This document shows, piece after piece, positions 12,283 through 22,712 of a DNA stretch of 64,000 bases. The position numbers were made by a program, and so were the translations under genes. The DNA is from Siphonodentalium dalli. Its lineage: Eukaryota; Mollusca; Scaphopoda; Gadilida; Siphonodentaliidae. Every line of letters begins with the position of its first letter. The first letter of the stretch is position 1. The notes below the pieces were generated by a model. That model did not search any database and was not told the origin of the DNA. It was given only the letters and a program-made list of their open reading frames with translations. The stretch is from positions 66,665,897 through 66,729,896 of the forward strand of contig CP136063.1 in the NCBI GenBank assembly GCA_032622095.1, read 5' to 3'.

Positions 12283-12475
12283 GAATATTGGAGCTCCAAG
12301 TGGCAGGTCCACACCCCCATCAGGTGGTGCAAGCCGTGATAATAGTGCTACAAGAGGGTCGAGAGCAAAGGCTGCAACTAAACCACCTATCCCTGTCAAA
12401 GAGCTATCAAACGCCGATGTCAAGAAAAAAACCAAATTAATATTGGATGAGTACCTACAAATCAAAGATTTGAAG
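12283..12475 (+). CDS. EIF4G: eIF4G exon c: entry into the MA3 domain
   Basis: The acceptor TTGGTATTTCAG ends at 12282 and the first G completes the codon left by exon b. The reading runs through RSTPPSGGASRDNSATRGSR, then KELSNADVKKKTKLILDEYL and QIKDLK, where the donor GTTAGT begins (12476) in phase 0. The last part matches the start of MA3 in vertebrate eIF4G1 ([24 protein letters not shown]). MA3 is a HEAT-repeat domain that contacts eIF4A. The next recognised exon (14858) resumes about 100 residues further on, so most of the first MA3 helices are not encoded nearby. Confidence 0.92.
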
Positions 12476-13382
12476 GTTAGTACTAGTCCACTGAACTCGG
12501 GGATTTTTATCGATTTTTATTGATAACTTCATTAGCTTGTTACCTCAAACTTCTTGAACACCGCTGAAATAGATAAAATTTCAAGGTCAATTGTATCCAT
12601 TCTTCCACAACTTATTGCCAACTAAACTGTTGATTGTGAGAATAACACCTTTATAACAAAACTGGCAAGTCTATATCATGCAGGAATGAAGAAAATGACG
12701 TTTGTATTTGTGCTAAACTTTGACAGAAAAGTTGAGAAAGTCGCAGAAAATGTTGAACAGTTTGTTTTGGGGAAATCCTAATGATGCAGTGAATACACAT
12801 CCCATCTCCGAATATAATTCAAACTTCTGCACAGAAAACTGGAAAAACCTAGCTTTAATATCGAGTAGATCGTAACATTTTACAACATGATCATTGCATC
12901 ATGTTCAGTTTGTTGCTTTCGGATAACACGTTTATTTATCTGGTGTGATAGTATTGCTCTTCGCTTAAATAATCATCACTATGATTCCCAATATCAATAA
13001 AACTTTAAAATAAATTCAACTTCCCTATTTGGGTGAGGCTCTTGAGTGACTATTCTTCTATCAATTGATTGGTCGGGCTCTTCCATCAATTATACCAACT
13101 GTTCTCTCGCCGATTGACCCCGCTCTTACAGCTGGCAACATAACACAAGCACGTGGTTTAAAGTCCTCTACTCGATCAAAGTTGAATTAAGAACTGGAAA
13201 GTTGGCACAAAAAATATAATTATTCAGAATTTGGCTACAAGAAATTGATCTTTGGTAAGTTCAGAGAGATTTGGAAATATTAGAAGACAATTACAGTACC
13301 GGTATGTTGTAATCTGTCATCGTAAACGGAATAATTAGTCTAACCACAGGTTTCACCTCGAATTGTATGAATCATTGCTATG
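12476..13382. other. eIF4G intron, first part; expected MA3 exons not found
   Basis: Vertebrate eIF4G has about 100 residues here (EAVQCVQEL... to ...LFREI). I read all three forward frames between flanking splice-like sites and saw no matching exon. The stretch is ordinary AT-rich sequence with many stops. The junction 12475 to 14858 would keep frame (phase 0 to 0). Confidence 0.65.
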
Positions 13383-13772
13383 TTAACCCTTTACCCAACA
13401 GAAGGGCCCTGTGCCAATGCATTCTCTTATATATGCGAGTCGACCATAGGTCGCCTCGCATATATAAGAGAATGCATTGGCTTAATACATTAAAAATTAT
13501 AAAATTGTTAAAGAATGTAAGAAAAAATGTTAAAAAAAGTTTTTTTTTAGGCCAATGCATTCTCTTATATATGCGAGGCGACCTATGGTCGACTCGCATA
13601 TATAAGAGAATGCATTGGCACAGGGCATAACTGTAACTATCACAATGTGGTCAAGGAGCCGGTTCCAATGATATCCATATTTGTATGGTTCTATTGAGAC
13701 AGACCGAAGATATTTTAGGCTGTTGAAGCTTTATTTGGCCGGTTTTGGCCGGTTTGTTGGGTAAAGGGTTAA
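13383..13772. mobile_element. Double-hairpin MITE (group 1), TTAA target site, copy 1
   Basis: Flanked by TTAA on both sides (13383-13386, 13769-13772), with inverted ends CCCTTTACCCAACA. The CCCTTT end and TTAA target fit the piggyBac superfamily. Inside are two near-perfect ~67-bp palindromes (about 13412-13480 and 13550-13618). Each has arms GCCAATGCATTCTCTTATAT and ATGCGAG and a centre CGACCATAGGTCG, and the two palindromes are inverted relative to each other. It is non-coding. The short frames on both strands are products of the palindrome. Confidence 0.88.
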
Positions 13773-13984
13773 AGGACCTATGGTAGTTCATTGGGTTATG
13801 GTTGAGTGAATTTTAGCACAGAGGGAGTCAGAAGATAACATTGGGGTTTTCATGGATTTCATCCCGAGAACAGAAATCAATGCTTTTCTATGTATGAAAA
13901 AAATCTATTGAGTACTATATAGCATTTAGAGCTGTTATCAGTTTATCATGTCAAGGGGTCCTCGACAGCAATAAAAGGATTGTA

Positions 13985-14642
13985 TAAGGCCAAAAAAAAA
14001 AAGTGTTTTGGTTCTCGGGCAATTTTTTTTTTCAAATCAATGAGGGTGGGAGGGTTTTATTTTTATTTTTTATTTTTTCTGCGCATAGTAAGCATGGACA
14101 AAGATACCTTCCTCTGTCTAGTAATAACCAGAAATGTAGAGGGAACTGTTATGCATATAAACTCATTTAGTCTTATATAAAAATGACATTGTACTACCAG
14201 TGTATGACTGGGATTACCTAACATTATATAATCCCCCTGCCATTAACTACTGTTATTGTTGTCTAAAAACTGATACCTCTCCATTCCAATTTGTGATCCT
14301 GAATTTAGTCCTGTGCCTTTCAATTGTATAAAGTTACAATTAGTGTAAGTTCACAATGACTAATTGTAAGAAGAGCATGAGGATCAGCTAACCATTTTCT
14401 TAATTGTAGTCATCTATTTCATTTTGTAATTCTGCAAGTCACTTTTTAAGACATTACATGTTAGAGCTCAATGCACACTAATATTCAACACATATCTGCT
14501 ATGGACATGGTTATAAAATAAAAAACTAAATCGAAGATTTTTTGTCATAACATCAGGCATTGCAATAAAAAGGCCTAATGCGGCCCTTTTTATTCAATGC
14601 GGCGGGGCCTGAGAACCAAAACTTCTTTTTTTTTTTGGCCTA
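13985..14642. mobile_element. ~650-bp MITE with ~36-bp inverted ends
   Basis: The left end reads AAGGCCAAAAAAAAAAAGTG, then TTTTGGTTCTCGGGC. The right end is its inverted copy (GGGCCTGAGAACCAAAACTT then a T-run and GGCCTA). A subterminal hairpin CAATAAAAAGGCCTAATGCG / GGCCCTTTTTATTC sits at about 14568-14600. It is non-coding and located in an eIF4G intron. Confidence 0.7.
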
Positions 14643-14783
14643 ACACTAAATCAAATAAGTATTTCCAAAATCTTTTTCTCCAGTCCAATTTACTTGGGTG
14701 GATCATTACCAGGAACCTTATTTTCTCATTTGTTCATATTGTCATGGTTGAATAAATTTTAGGGGCCATAGAACGCTTAGAAG

Positions 14784-14826
14784 ATTAACATTAACATTAA
14801 CATTAACATTAACATTAACATTAACA
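14784..14826. repeat. (ATTAAC)n hexanucleotide microsatellite
   Basis: Seven uninterrupted ATTAAC units ending 31 bp before an eIF4G splice acceptor. Length changes here would alter the distance to the acceptor. Confidence 0.95.
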
Positions 14827-14857
14827 TGGTGGTCTTTCCATTGGCTTTCTGAAGCAG

Positions 14858-14938
14858 GCAGTTGAAGGGCCTCTAGTCCAAAATAACCGAGCTGGAGTGT
14901 TCATTTCTGAAGTACTACATGATGCCAGTAACAGACTG
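14858..14938 (+). CDS. EIF4G: eIF4G exon d: end of MA3
   Basis: 27 codons, phase 0 at both ends, acceptor GAAGCAG and donor CTG|GTAAGT. It reads AVEGPLVQNNRAGVFISEVL then HDASNRL, matching the last MA3 helix pair of vertebrate eIF4G1 ([26 protein letters not shown]). An alternative acceptor three bases upstream (after GAAG) would add one Gln without changing frame. Confidence 0.85.
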
Positions 14939-15023
14939 GTAAGTATCAGGATTACATTACATATCCTTATGTTCTCAGAGTCTTATTTCACATTCATTTA
15001 TTATACACCTGTGATGGAGTTGT

Positions 15024-15040
15024 GGGGGGGGGGGGGGGGG
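15024..15040. repeat. Run of 17 G
   Basis: Homopolymer in an eIF4G intron; length is likely unreliable in assembly. Confidence 0.9.
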
Positions 15041-15584
15041 CGGTGTACTGGTATTCCTACATTTTCTAGTGCATTTTTTCTAAACATTGCACATAAAGTT
15101 TAGCCTCACTTCTAGTTTAATGTTCTTTGACATGAGATTTTATGAGTTTCAATTTATATGACCCCTACATTCGTATTTCAATTGAACTTGAATTGGGCCT
15201 AGCCGGCATGAAACCTGTGTAGCTTTGTTGACAGTCACTTGAACACTGGACAACTGACCACCGTGGAATAGATCACATTTCACCATGTTAGTCTTTTACA
15301 AAAATGTATATACATCCATTCTCAGATCCTACCACATATTTTAAATTGTGCCACTTGAAAAACTTGAATTATGCACTTTTTCAATTAGTTCTGTTGGTGT
15401 CACACCTGTATTGTAGTCTTCTTTCCCGCAACATGCTTAAAAGGATGCAAGGACGCAAATAAATGATGCCAACATACAAATAAACATTCATCAATGTTTA
15501 GTGCTTTATGAATGTTAAGTATAAATGAAAACCGCACCCTCCCCCAAACCTTTTTTCCTACTTATTATTATTTTCAATCCATAG

Positions 15585-15677
15585 GGTTCCAAAAAAGTTG
15601 GTGAGCTGTGGAAGCAGTCTGGTCTGCAATGGACGGAGTTTGTCTCGGGTGATATTGAAGATTTTCTCAAAGAAAAG
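15585..15677 (+). CDS. EIF4G: eIF4G exon e: MA3-W2 connector
   Basis: 31 codons, phase 0 to 0, acceptor CAATCCATAG and donor AAG|GTGAAT. It reads GSKKVGELWKQSGLQWTEFV and SGDIEDFLKEK, aligning with vertebrate [20 protein letters not shown]. The KVG-LW and SGL-W anchor residues are kept. Confidence 0.92.
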
Positions 15678-16156
15678 GTGAATACCAACTCTTGTTAATC
15701 TTTCTTATTGTTTTCCTCATGGGCAAATATTGTCACTTAATTTCAACATAATCGCCACCATTGAATAGAAAGTTGTCTCTTGCAATTTGAATACAGGCCA
15801 AATCTACTTCACTTGCTTGTTGCTATTAAGTGCATCCACATAAGTTATGTCTGCTGTCTTCGCGTTTACAAATAAAGAATTGACACAGTTTTTCGTCTAA
15901 ATTCTAATTATGTAGACATGTCTCCTTAAAACTTAGTCAAGTCTTAAAACTTAGACAAGTTTTGTAGAATTTAATAAGGACATGGTTATTTTCTGATACT
16001 TCAATTTTTTCATTTCAATGGTTTTATCTAGTTAAATGTTCTCTCCTACATGTCTCTCATCATTGCTTACTGTCTGGATCATGTGTATACTAAGTCATTG
16101 ATTGGATTACATGTATCCCTAGGTCGGATATTAACTCTTAAATCTGCTCATTGTAG

Positions 16157-16297
16157 AATTTACAGTTCACTCTATCAGGGTCAGGTGATTCTCAGCCAGC
16201 ATCACCCATAGGCATTCCATTGTCAAAAGTCGATGAACAACTGCAATCTATGCTGAATAAGGGTATTGATAACGAGAAGATTTTTGATTGGATTGAG
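16157..16297 (+). CDS. EIF4G: eIF4G exon f: start of C-terminal W2 region
   Basis: 47 codons, phase 0 to 0, acceptor CATTGTAG and donor GAG|GTAAGT. It begins NLQFTLSGSGD and ends DNEKIFDWIE. The ending aligns with NQRVFDWIEANLSE of vertebrate eIF4G1. This is the segment leading to the W2/HEAT-3 domain, which in vertebrates binds eIF4A and the MNK kinases. Confidence 0.93.
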
Positions 16298-16364
16298 GTA
16301 AGTGTAAGAAGATTGTACAACAAACATGCAACAAAGTAGAACAAAGCGAATATCAGTATATACA

Positions 16365-16420
16365 CAGTAATGCCCATAATTCTACTGTGGTTAAGAAGTT
16401 GATTATTTAGGGCATTACTG
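16365..16420. repeat. 56-bp mini inverted repeat
   Basis: CAGTAATGCCC at one edge and GGGCATTACTG at the other, with a 34-bp unpaired middle. The same GGGCATTACTGTA string recurs near 50380, which suggests a tiny dispersed element. Confidence 0.6.
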
Positions 16421-16771
16421 TACATGTATATATGTCTATTTGCCATGGTGATCTGATGACATTATGAATGTTAATCCAATAATTTGCTGTTAATAGTTAA
16501 AGATCCACGGTACAAATTAGTCAAACTTCCCAAATTTTTAGTTTACCAGCCAAAGAAAAACGTAATTTTTGCAATTGCCATCATTTGTATATCATGCGCA
16601 TATCGGAAATCCACAATAACTTCCATCATAAGTGGAACAGTTTCCAACAGATTGTTCAGATGAATACAGCGGTATTATGTCCATAAACATATATAATATG
16701 CCGATGGTGAAGATTTGAAAATACCATATGAAGAAGTGACTGTTGATGTTCCTTTTTAACCTTTTTTCTAG

Positions 16772-16853
16772 GGAAATGTTGAAGAAAAGATAACCAAGAG
16801 CCCCAAGTTCCTCAGGGTTTTGATGACTGCAGTTTGCTCCAATGCAATTGTTG
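16772..16853 (+). CDS. EIF4G: eIF4G exon g: W2 domain
   Basis: Acceptor CTTTTTTCTAG, donor GTT G|GTAAGT; starts phase 0, ends with one base. It reads GNVEEKITKSPKFLRVLMTA and VCSNAIV, matching ...SNTLVRALMTAVCYSAII of vertebrate eIF4G1. RxLMTAVC is the strongest match. Confidence 0.93.
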
Positions 16854-17016
16854 GTAAGTGCCTTTGTATGTTTCATAAATGATAAAAGACTATATGTGAA
16901 CAGTTGTATTTGCAACACCATTTTTTCAGATTTGTATGCAGCTCAGTTATGAGACAATACACTAGTATTTTATCCAAATAGTATATTTCTACAAAGCCCC
17001 TGCTCCAAATGAAATT

Positions 17017-17445
17017 ACCCTTTTGGGGGCCACTGGCCGAGCAGCCTTTTATTTAACTGTACAGGCATGTTTAGGATTGCCTTTAGATGGGATCTATCTA
17101 ATTTTTCCGAATTTCGTTGGAAAAACATGGCCACCGGTAGCCATTTTTTATTTTACTCCTCTCATGACTAAATTCTTTGGCACACCCTACTGACCACATC
17201 CTTCATACGATCGTCACCAAACTTATATATGGATCTTCTGGGTGACCATTAGATGGGAGCCATCAAATTTTTCCAAATTCTGGAAAATCTAATAGTGGAC
17301 ATCTTGTTTTTTTTACTCTTTTCATGACTTAAATTCTTCTGCACACCCTACATGCAACATCCCTCATCCGATAGTCACTAAACTAGGGGTGACCTTTAGG
17401 TGGGAGCTATCAAATTTTTCCGGAATTCATTAAAAAAAAAAATTT
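17017..17445 (+). repeat. Diverged family-A monomers (A-prime) in an eIF4G intron
   Basis: Keeps the family-A order AGATGGGA, TCAAATTTTTCC, AAAACATGGCCACC, TTTTACTC, CATGACTAAATTCTTTGGCA, CACACCCTAC, but with different spacing and CACACCCTAC in place of GGGCTACAGG. Two to three monomers. It abuts the acceptor of the next exon. Confidence 0.75.
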
Positions 17446-17459
17446 GATTTCACTTACAG

Positions 17460-17606
17460 GAGAGGGTAGCTCCAAGAAAGTAGACACAGAAAGGATCCAC
17501 CCAAGATCAGACTTACTCCAGAAATATCTGGATCATGGTCCTGTGCTTGAGTTACAAGCTTTATTCGCTGTTCAGGCTTTAGTGGTGAAACTAGAACATC
17601 CTCCAG
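17460..17606 (+). CDS. EIF4G: eIF4G exon h: W2 domain core
   Basis: Acceptor TTTCACTTACAG; the first two bases complete a Gly codon from exon g. It includes RSDLLQKYLDHGPVLELQAL and FAVQALVVKLEHPP, aligned with [25 protein letters not shown] of vertebrate eIF4G1. The donor is G|GTAATT in phase 1. Confidence 0.94.
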
Positions 17607-17859
17607 GTAATTGACCAACATACACAATGCTCAACTGAGTTTCATCTTTTATGCCATTTCAAAACCTTCTAGTTAAAGACATTGTGCACTTATTTCAGTG
17701 AATAGAACTCAGAATAGTATTCAGACACTTCGTAGAAAAGAATGTAATAATAATTCCGAAATTGCAAACCATACTGTTCATGATTTCAAACAACCCAATG
17801 TCTGAACTATGCACTATCGTAGATATTTAGTCCTTAACTTTGGACAAATCTATCGCGAT

Positions 17860-18075
17860 AAACAAACTAATGATTATATTCTTGGTCTGTCTGTCTCTCT
17901 GTGTGTATCCGTTCGCTTTTGGTTTCCAGATGATAACTTTAGAACTGAATGGAATAAAATTTGGTATGCTAGTTTACAGCCAAAAATACAGGTAAAGTTC
18001 GAATTTAGTCTTCCGCCCATCAATTTTAACCTCAGTTATGGCCCTTTGTTGAAATTACCACATATTGTATTTTGC
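17860..18075 (+). repeat. Family-B block in eIF4G intron
   Basis: A GTCTGTCTGTCTCTC lead is followed by AATTTGGTATGCTAGTTTAC, AGCCAAAAATACAGGTAAAG, TTCGAATTTAGTC and GTTATGGCCCTTTG. The same order occurs at 37.7-38.1 and 38.5-38.65 kb. Confidence 0.75.
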
Positions 18076-18166
18076 CACATCCCAGCGATGCTATTGTTGT
18101 TTTTGCATATATATTAAGGTTGTATTTGACACACTGATTTGTGAGAATATCTTGATTTTTTTTCAG

Positions 18167-18339
18167 GAGTTTTACGGTCATTATTTGACACATTGTTTGA
18201 TGATGATATAATTTCCGAGGATGGCTTCATTTCCTGGGAGAGCAATAATGACCCTGCTGAACAGGAAGGAAAGGGCGTTGCTCTTAAAAAAGTCGTTCAA
18301 TTCTTTGCATGGCTCAAAGAAGCAGAGGAGGAAAGCTGA
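18167..18339 (+). CDS. EIF4G: eIF4G exon i: C-terminal end with stop codon
   Basis: Acceptor after a T-run (TTTTTTTTCAG), phase 1 matching exon h. It reads [20 protein letters not shown], then [20 protein letters not shown], and ends [15 protein letters not shown] (stop 18337-18339). Vertebrate eIF4G1 ends almost identically ([20 protein letters not shown]...FFKWLREAEEES). The aromatic/acidic C-terminus is the W2-domain (AA-box) signature. Confidence 0.97.
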
Positions 18340-19190
18340 GAGTAGCATTAGTTAGCAAGTTCTTATCAAATTTCTCTAAATATGGAAATGAATTACAGCA
18401 GCTTATTATGTGCTGGACATTGGATTGTGTGCATCAAAGGAACTCTGATTTCTAAATGAGACCTAGTATTTGTTGCAGCAGTTTATGCATTCTGCTGTCG
18501 TTCATTTCACATACCTTTTATCTGCTGGGACGGGAACATGGGGTTTCAATTTGTTCATTTTTTTCCGCTTGTATAAAATCCATAGAGAAATGTGTATAAT
18601 ATATTAATGGAAGATTATTTATTTTTATTATGGTGATATTTTTTCTATAATGATAATTTGTGACCTTCTTGCAAGAAAGGTTGCAAATAATCCTGTTGAA
18701 TTGTGGAAAAATGTTTTTGATACTGCCTGTATGTACGTACAGTCATAGCCCTTGGAGGCACAGACTTCTGACTGGCTCGTTTGCATAAGTTTTATTTTCC
18801 GAAATTTGAGGAGAGGAGAGCTGATTATCTTTCCTGAATTGTTCAGAATGAGAATATTAAGACGATTCATTGAGTTGTCAGTCCTTCTAAAATAGGAAAG
18901 GACCCTTGAGGCATAACCTTTCTACTAAATCTATTTGGTAAATCTGATGGGAGCTATTTAGAAAATACGATTTCAGAAAGTTTGAAGTATCGACTATTAA
19001 GTAGAACTAAGTAAGGAGTGAGATACATCCATGTATATAATGTATCAATCAGTATGTAATATGGGGTTATTTATTTAATTATCCAACTAAAATCTTGGGT
19101 GCATAAAATACTTTATTCCAAATTGTAAGTGTTACTTCTGTTTTGTGATCTAAGAATAAATATGTTAATTTCCATACAGTTGATAAATAA
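18340..19190 (+). other. EIF4G: eIF4G 3' untranslated region with poly(A) signal
   Basis: AT-rich non-coding sequence after the stop. The first strong AATAAA is at 19155-19160 (in AAGAATAAATATG), giving a 3'UTR of about 840 bases if cleavage is 15-30 bases downstream. The exact end cannot be fixed from sequence. Confidence 0.6.
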
Positions 19191-22006
19191 TGGTGTATCC
19201 TTTATTTATTTAAAACAAATCAGCAATATTTCTGACGAGAATCAGAATGAGATTACCCATCTACGTTCTCTTTTCTGATAGTTTGTCGACTTATTTCACG
19301 TTTGTTTGCTGCATGGCACCATGAGCATTGATATTTTGTCCATCCTCATGTTAAGACAAAAGCAAAAGGCCAGTTAGAAGTCTCACTTGCATCAGGACCC
19401 ACAAGCCCTTTCATTGGAGGGTCATATTACTCATTAAATTTGTTGCATGTTAGTGTAAATAGAATGGCAAAGTTGAAATTTGTTGGTTATTTGAGCTTGT
19501 CAGGTTGACCTGGTGGTGTGTCTCTTGCACATATGAAATGAACTATATTTTTACACTGGTTAATGTGCTGTATTTTGGCTGTGGCTGTATGGACATGTAT
19601 ATACTAGATTGCTTGTGTTACTTCCTAGTATGAAGAATGTGTTAACCCTTTACATTCAAGAATGAATATGGCTGTCGAAGTGAATTATACAGTCAACTAA
19701 CAGTTGTCATTAATTTCCTGCTATTTCCTACCACTCTACCATTGAGTTATAAAATATTGGAAAAGTATATTATTCATTAGGAGGGATCCATGTTCAGTGG
19801 ATACAAGTAGATGACAGATAATACAAATGCAGAAGATACTTATTCATTGTGGCTGGAGGGGGGGGGGGCAAATGTTCAAATAATAAGTTCAACAAATGGC
19901 GTACATTGGAAGTTGTTATCCTAACATTTCATAAAGGAACTACTCATCAATGAGTATTAAAGAAAGGATTAAATCCCTTTAATTTTTGCCACAATTCTGT
20001 CCTTGTCTCATGCTTTATTTTGATCTGAAAATCCTGATCTATCAGTTTCTTCAACTTGTCAGATTAAGCTTACAAATCTCAACAGATGTGTGAATTTGTT
20101 TTTTTTTATTCTTTTTCAAAAAAATAGCACAGAAATATTTTCTAAGTGTAAATATGAAAGTATATTTTACAGTCTTCATGCTTGCAAATGGCATGATGTC
20201 GCTATTAATCATTTTACTACTGTAAACTGTTGTTCAGAAACCTGGTTTACATTGAGAAAAACATTTTTTGGGTTAAAACAAATGATGTTCCAGTTCCATT
20301 TTTACAGACAAATCTGAATAGCTATCAAAATGAAATGGATTCTTCGTTATTTCATTGTCTGCTATTGCACACATAAATCTCTTCCAAGCGAAATCTGCAT
20401 TTCCATGGATCATGGTATATGATGGATCAACAGATGATGGTCAATATACAATGTTTTTATGTCCAGTAATATTGCGATTCATGATGGCTCCTGACAATAC
20501 TAGCAGGATAGACTCTGACATAAACTACTCTCCATGATCGAGTGTGTGTACACAAGACGCATGGCTTGGAACTTCATCAATGTCTTTCACAATCGATTTA
20601 ATTGGTTGGTGAAGACGATGAAATCTTGTTCACAATTTGGGTAGGAACTTATCATTTGGGTAGGAACTTATCAGTCGAGACAATAAGACAGTGGATATTT
20701 TCCAATTTTAATATGAATGAATGCTAGTTCTTGGTAGGTTGGTGATCGTTAATGTAAAGGGTTATTGATGTATATGTGTCATTTCATTGCAATTGTTGGT
20801 TGCTTCCATTTAGTATGTTCAAGCTTGATTTAACGATAGAGGCTAAGGATATGGGATCTGCAGCTCCCCCTCTCCATAAAGCATCTGCTTGTCAGTTAAT
20901 GTGGACCGAAGTTGATCCAAAGCTGAACCTGAGCAGCTGAAAAATTTGCAGAATACATAAGCAGAAATAAAACTGGTAACTGAACTTAATTAAAAAATGT
21001 GCTATCACTTTAAATAGTGTATTTAAATGGAACATAATGTTTATCTCATTTGAAATCCATTGACAAATATTGACTACATCTGTCACTCAAATCAATTAAA
21101 TTTTTACATGTACATAAAAAAAAAAAAAAACTTTTAACTGGCAAATATAAGATCTATTATTCACTTTGTTTATGCAAATTATATCTCCAGGTTCAGCTGT
21201 GTCACTGGTGGAGAGTCTGTACTGCCACATGCTTAACCTTTGATGTTTTGCTTTGGTGCTGATTGGTCAATTTGTTGATATGTTGATGCCAATCTGCATT
21301 GACAGCTATATGGTTGGGGAATGGGAATAGTTCGATATGACATTTGTTTATCATTTTGTTGATCAGCTGAGCTGTTAAACAAGTTTGATTGATACTCTAT
21401 TGCAGGTTTACTAATTCTTGATTGCCTGTTTGATGCATAATCTAACTTCATCTTCCATTGTACCATTATCAGGTCTGATGCAACCTAACTAATCATTGAA
21501 CAAGAAACAATAGGAATGAAACTGTCAGACTAATATAAACCAAAAGACACAAATTTATCTGAGAAATAACGGGATTTATATCCTTGGGTTAGAGAACTCT
21601 TCTGTTAACAATAATGTCAGCAAACAAAAGTGTCATAATATGTACTTTGTACTTTTAATTGTTTATACCCCCTCCCCAATTTTAGTATTTGCAGACCAGT
21701 AAATAGCTTGATATGACTGCAGTAGTTAAATAATATGTTTCATGCTGAGTTGTGTGAGACCTGATTATTGGCATCAATTGTTTCTCTCCTACTTATTCTC
21801 TTGCTTGTTCCTCTACCTCTCTTTCTCTTCCTTTCATAGTTATCACTGGGCCAATCTTTAAATCATTTCATTAATATTGATGGTGTTTTATTTGCAGTTT
21901 TTTTCCTGTGCAAAAAAACAAGGGATCTAATACTGCTTAAATAAATTATATCTATTTCTTAATTGGAAATAATTGAATTTTTGTTTGTTTTTTGGTATGA
22001 ATTCAA
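19191..22006. other. Intergenic stretch without recognisable gene
   Basis: AT-rich, no splice-framed coding stretch and no clear repeat. A short G-run lies at about 19857-19868 and an A-run at about 21117-21130. Confidence 0.6.
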
Positions 22007-22014
22007 GAACGTAA

Positions 22015-22704
22015 TAGGGCTGCAACGATACGCCCATGTCACAGTGAGATACTTATCGCTATACGAACATGTACTGATGTAGGTAGCTTTGATTTTGGAT
22101 AATTTGTCAATTATTTGAGTTACAACTTTAATATTAAACTAAAATGCTAGAATGTACAGTACGAAATGTAGAAATTAATATTGAACTACATGTAACAATA
22201 TATTAAGAACAATAATATATCAAACATCTCAATAAGTGCGCTGACCAGACTTAGTTTGTTTATATTATTATTGTCTGACTGCTCAAAATACATCCATTAT
22301 AATGTTTCAAAATATAGCAACCACTCAGATGAAATGGAAAATGTTCATTGAAATTGATGAGGCCTGATTATTTGACCATCACCATCCATGTTTTATTTCC
22401 ACGCACTAAATATAAATCCTGGAATTTCTCCAACAGTGACCTCGAATGTACTGAAGGTTACGGAAACACTTATAGCTTGTCACGAGTTTCCTCGAGTGAG
22501 GTTTTTAATTAAATACGTTACTTAACTAAACAAAATCAATATTAGCGATGGTATTGTGTCGTATCAACTATAGATAGTTAAATATTAAAAGAAATAATAA
22601 AATACAGTAATACAAAAACCGAATCGAAAACATATCGAACCGTGAATCGTACCGTCTGCATGTACTGCAAATCGCCGAAACCGCGATGTATCATTGCAGC
22701 CCTA
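22015..22704. mobile_element. 690-bp hAT-type MITE with 8-bp target duplication
   Basis: The ends TAGGGCTGCAACGATAC and its inverted copy (GTATCATTGCAGCCCTA) are flanked by the perfect 8-bp duplication GAACGTAA (22007-22014 and 22705-22712). The 8-bp duplication and the AGGGCTGCAA(C/T)GAT tip fit hAT elements. No transposase. Confidence 0.9.
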
Positions 22705-22712
22705 GAACGTAA

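Noticed and set aside
13378-13630. Overlapping + and - frames over 13.4-13.6 kb as a small protein
   Set aside because: The same peptide appears on both strands because the DNA is palindromic; it is the MITE.
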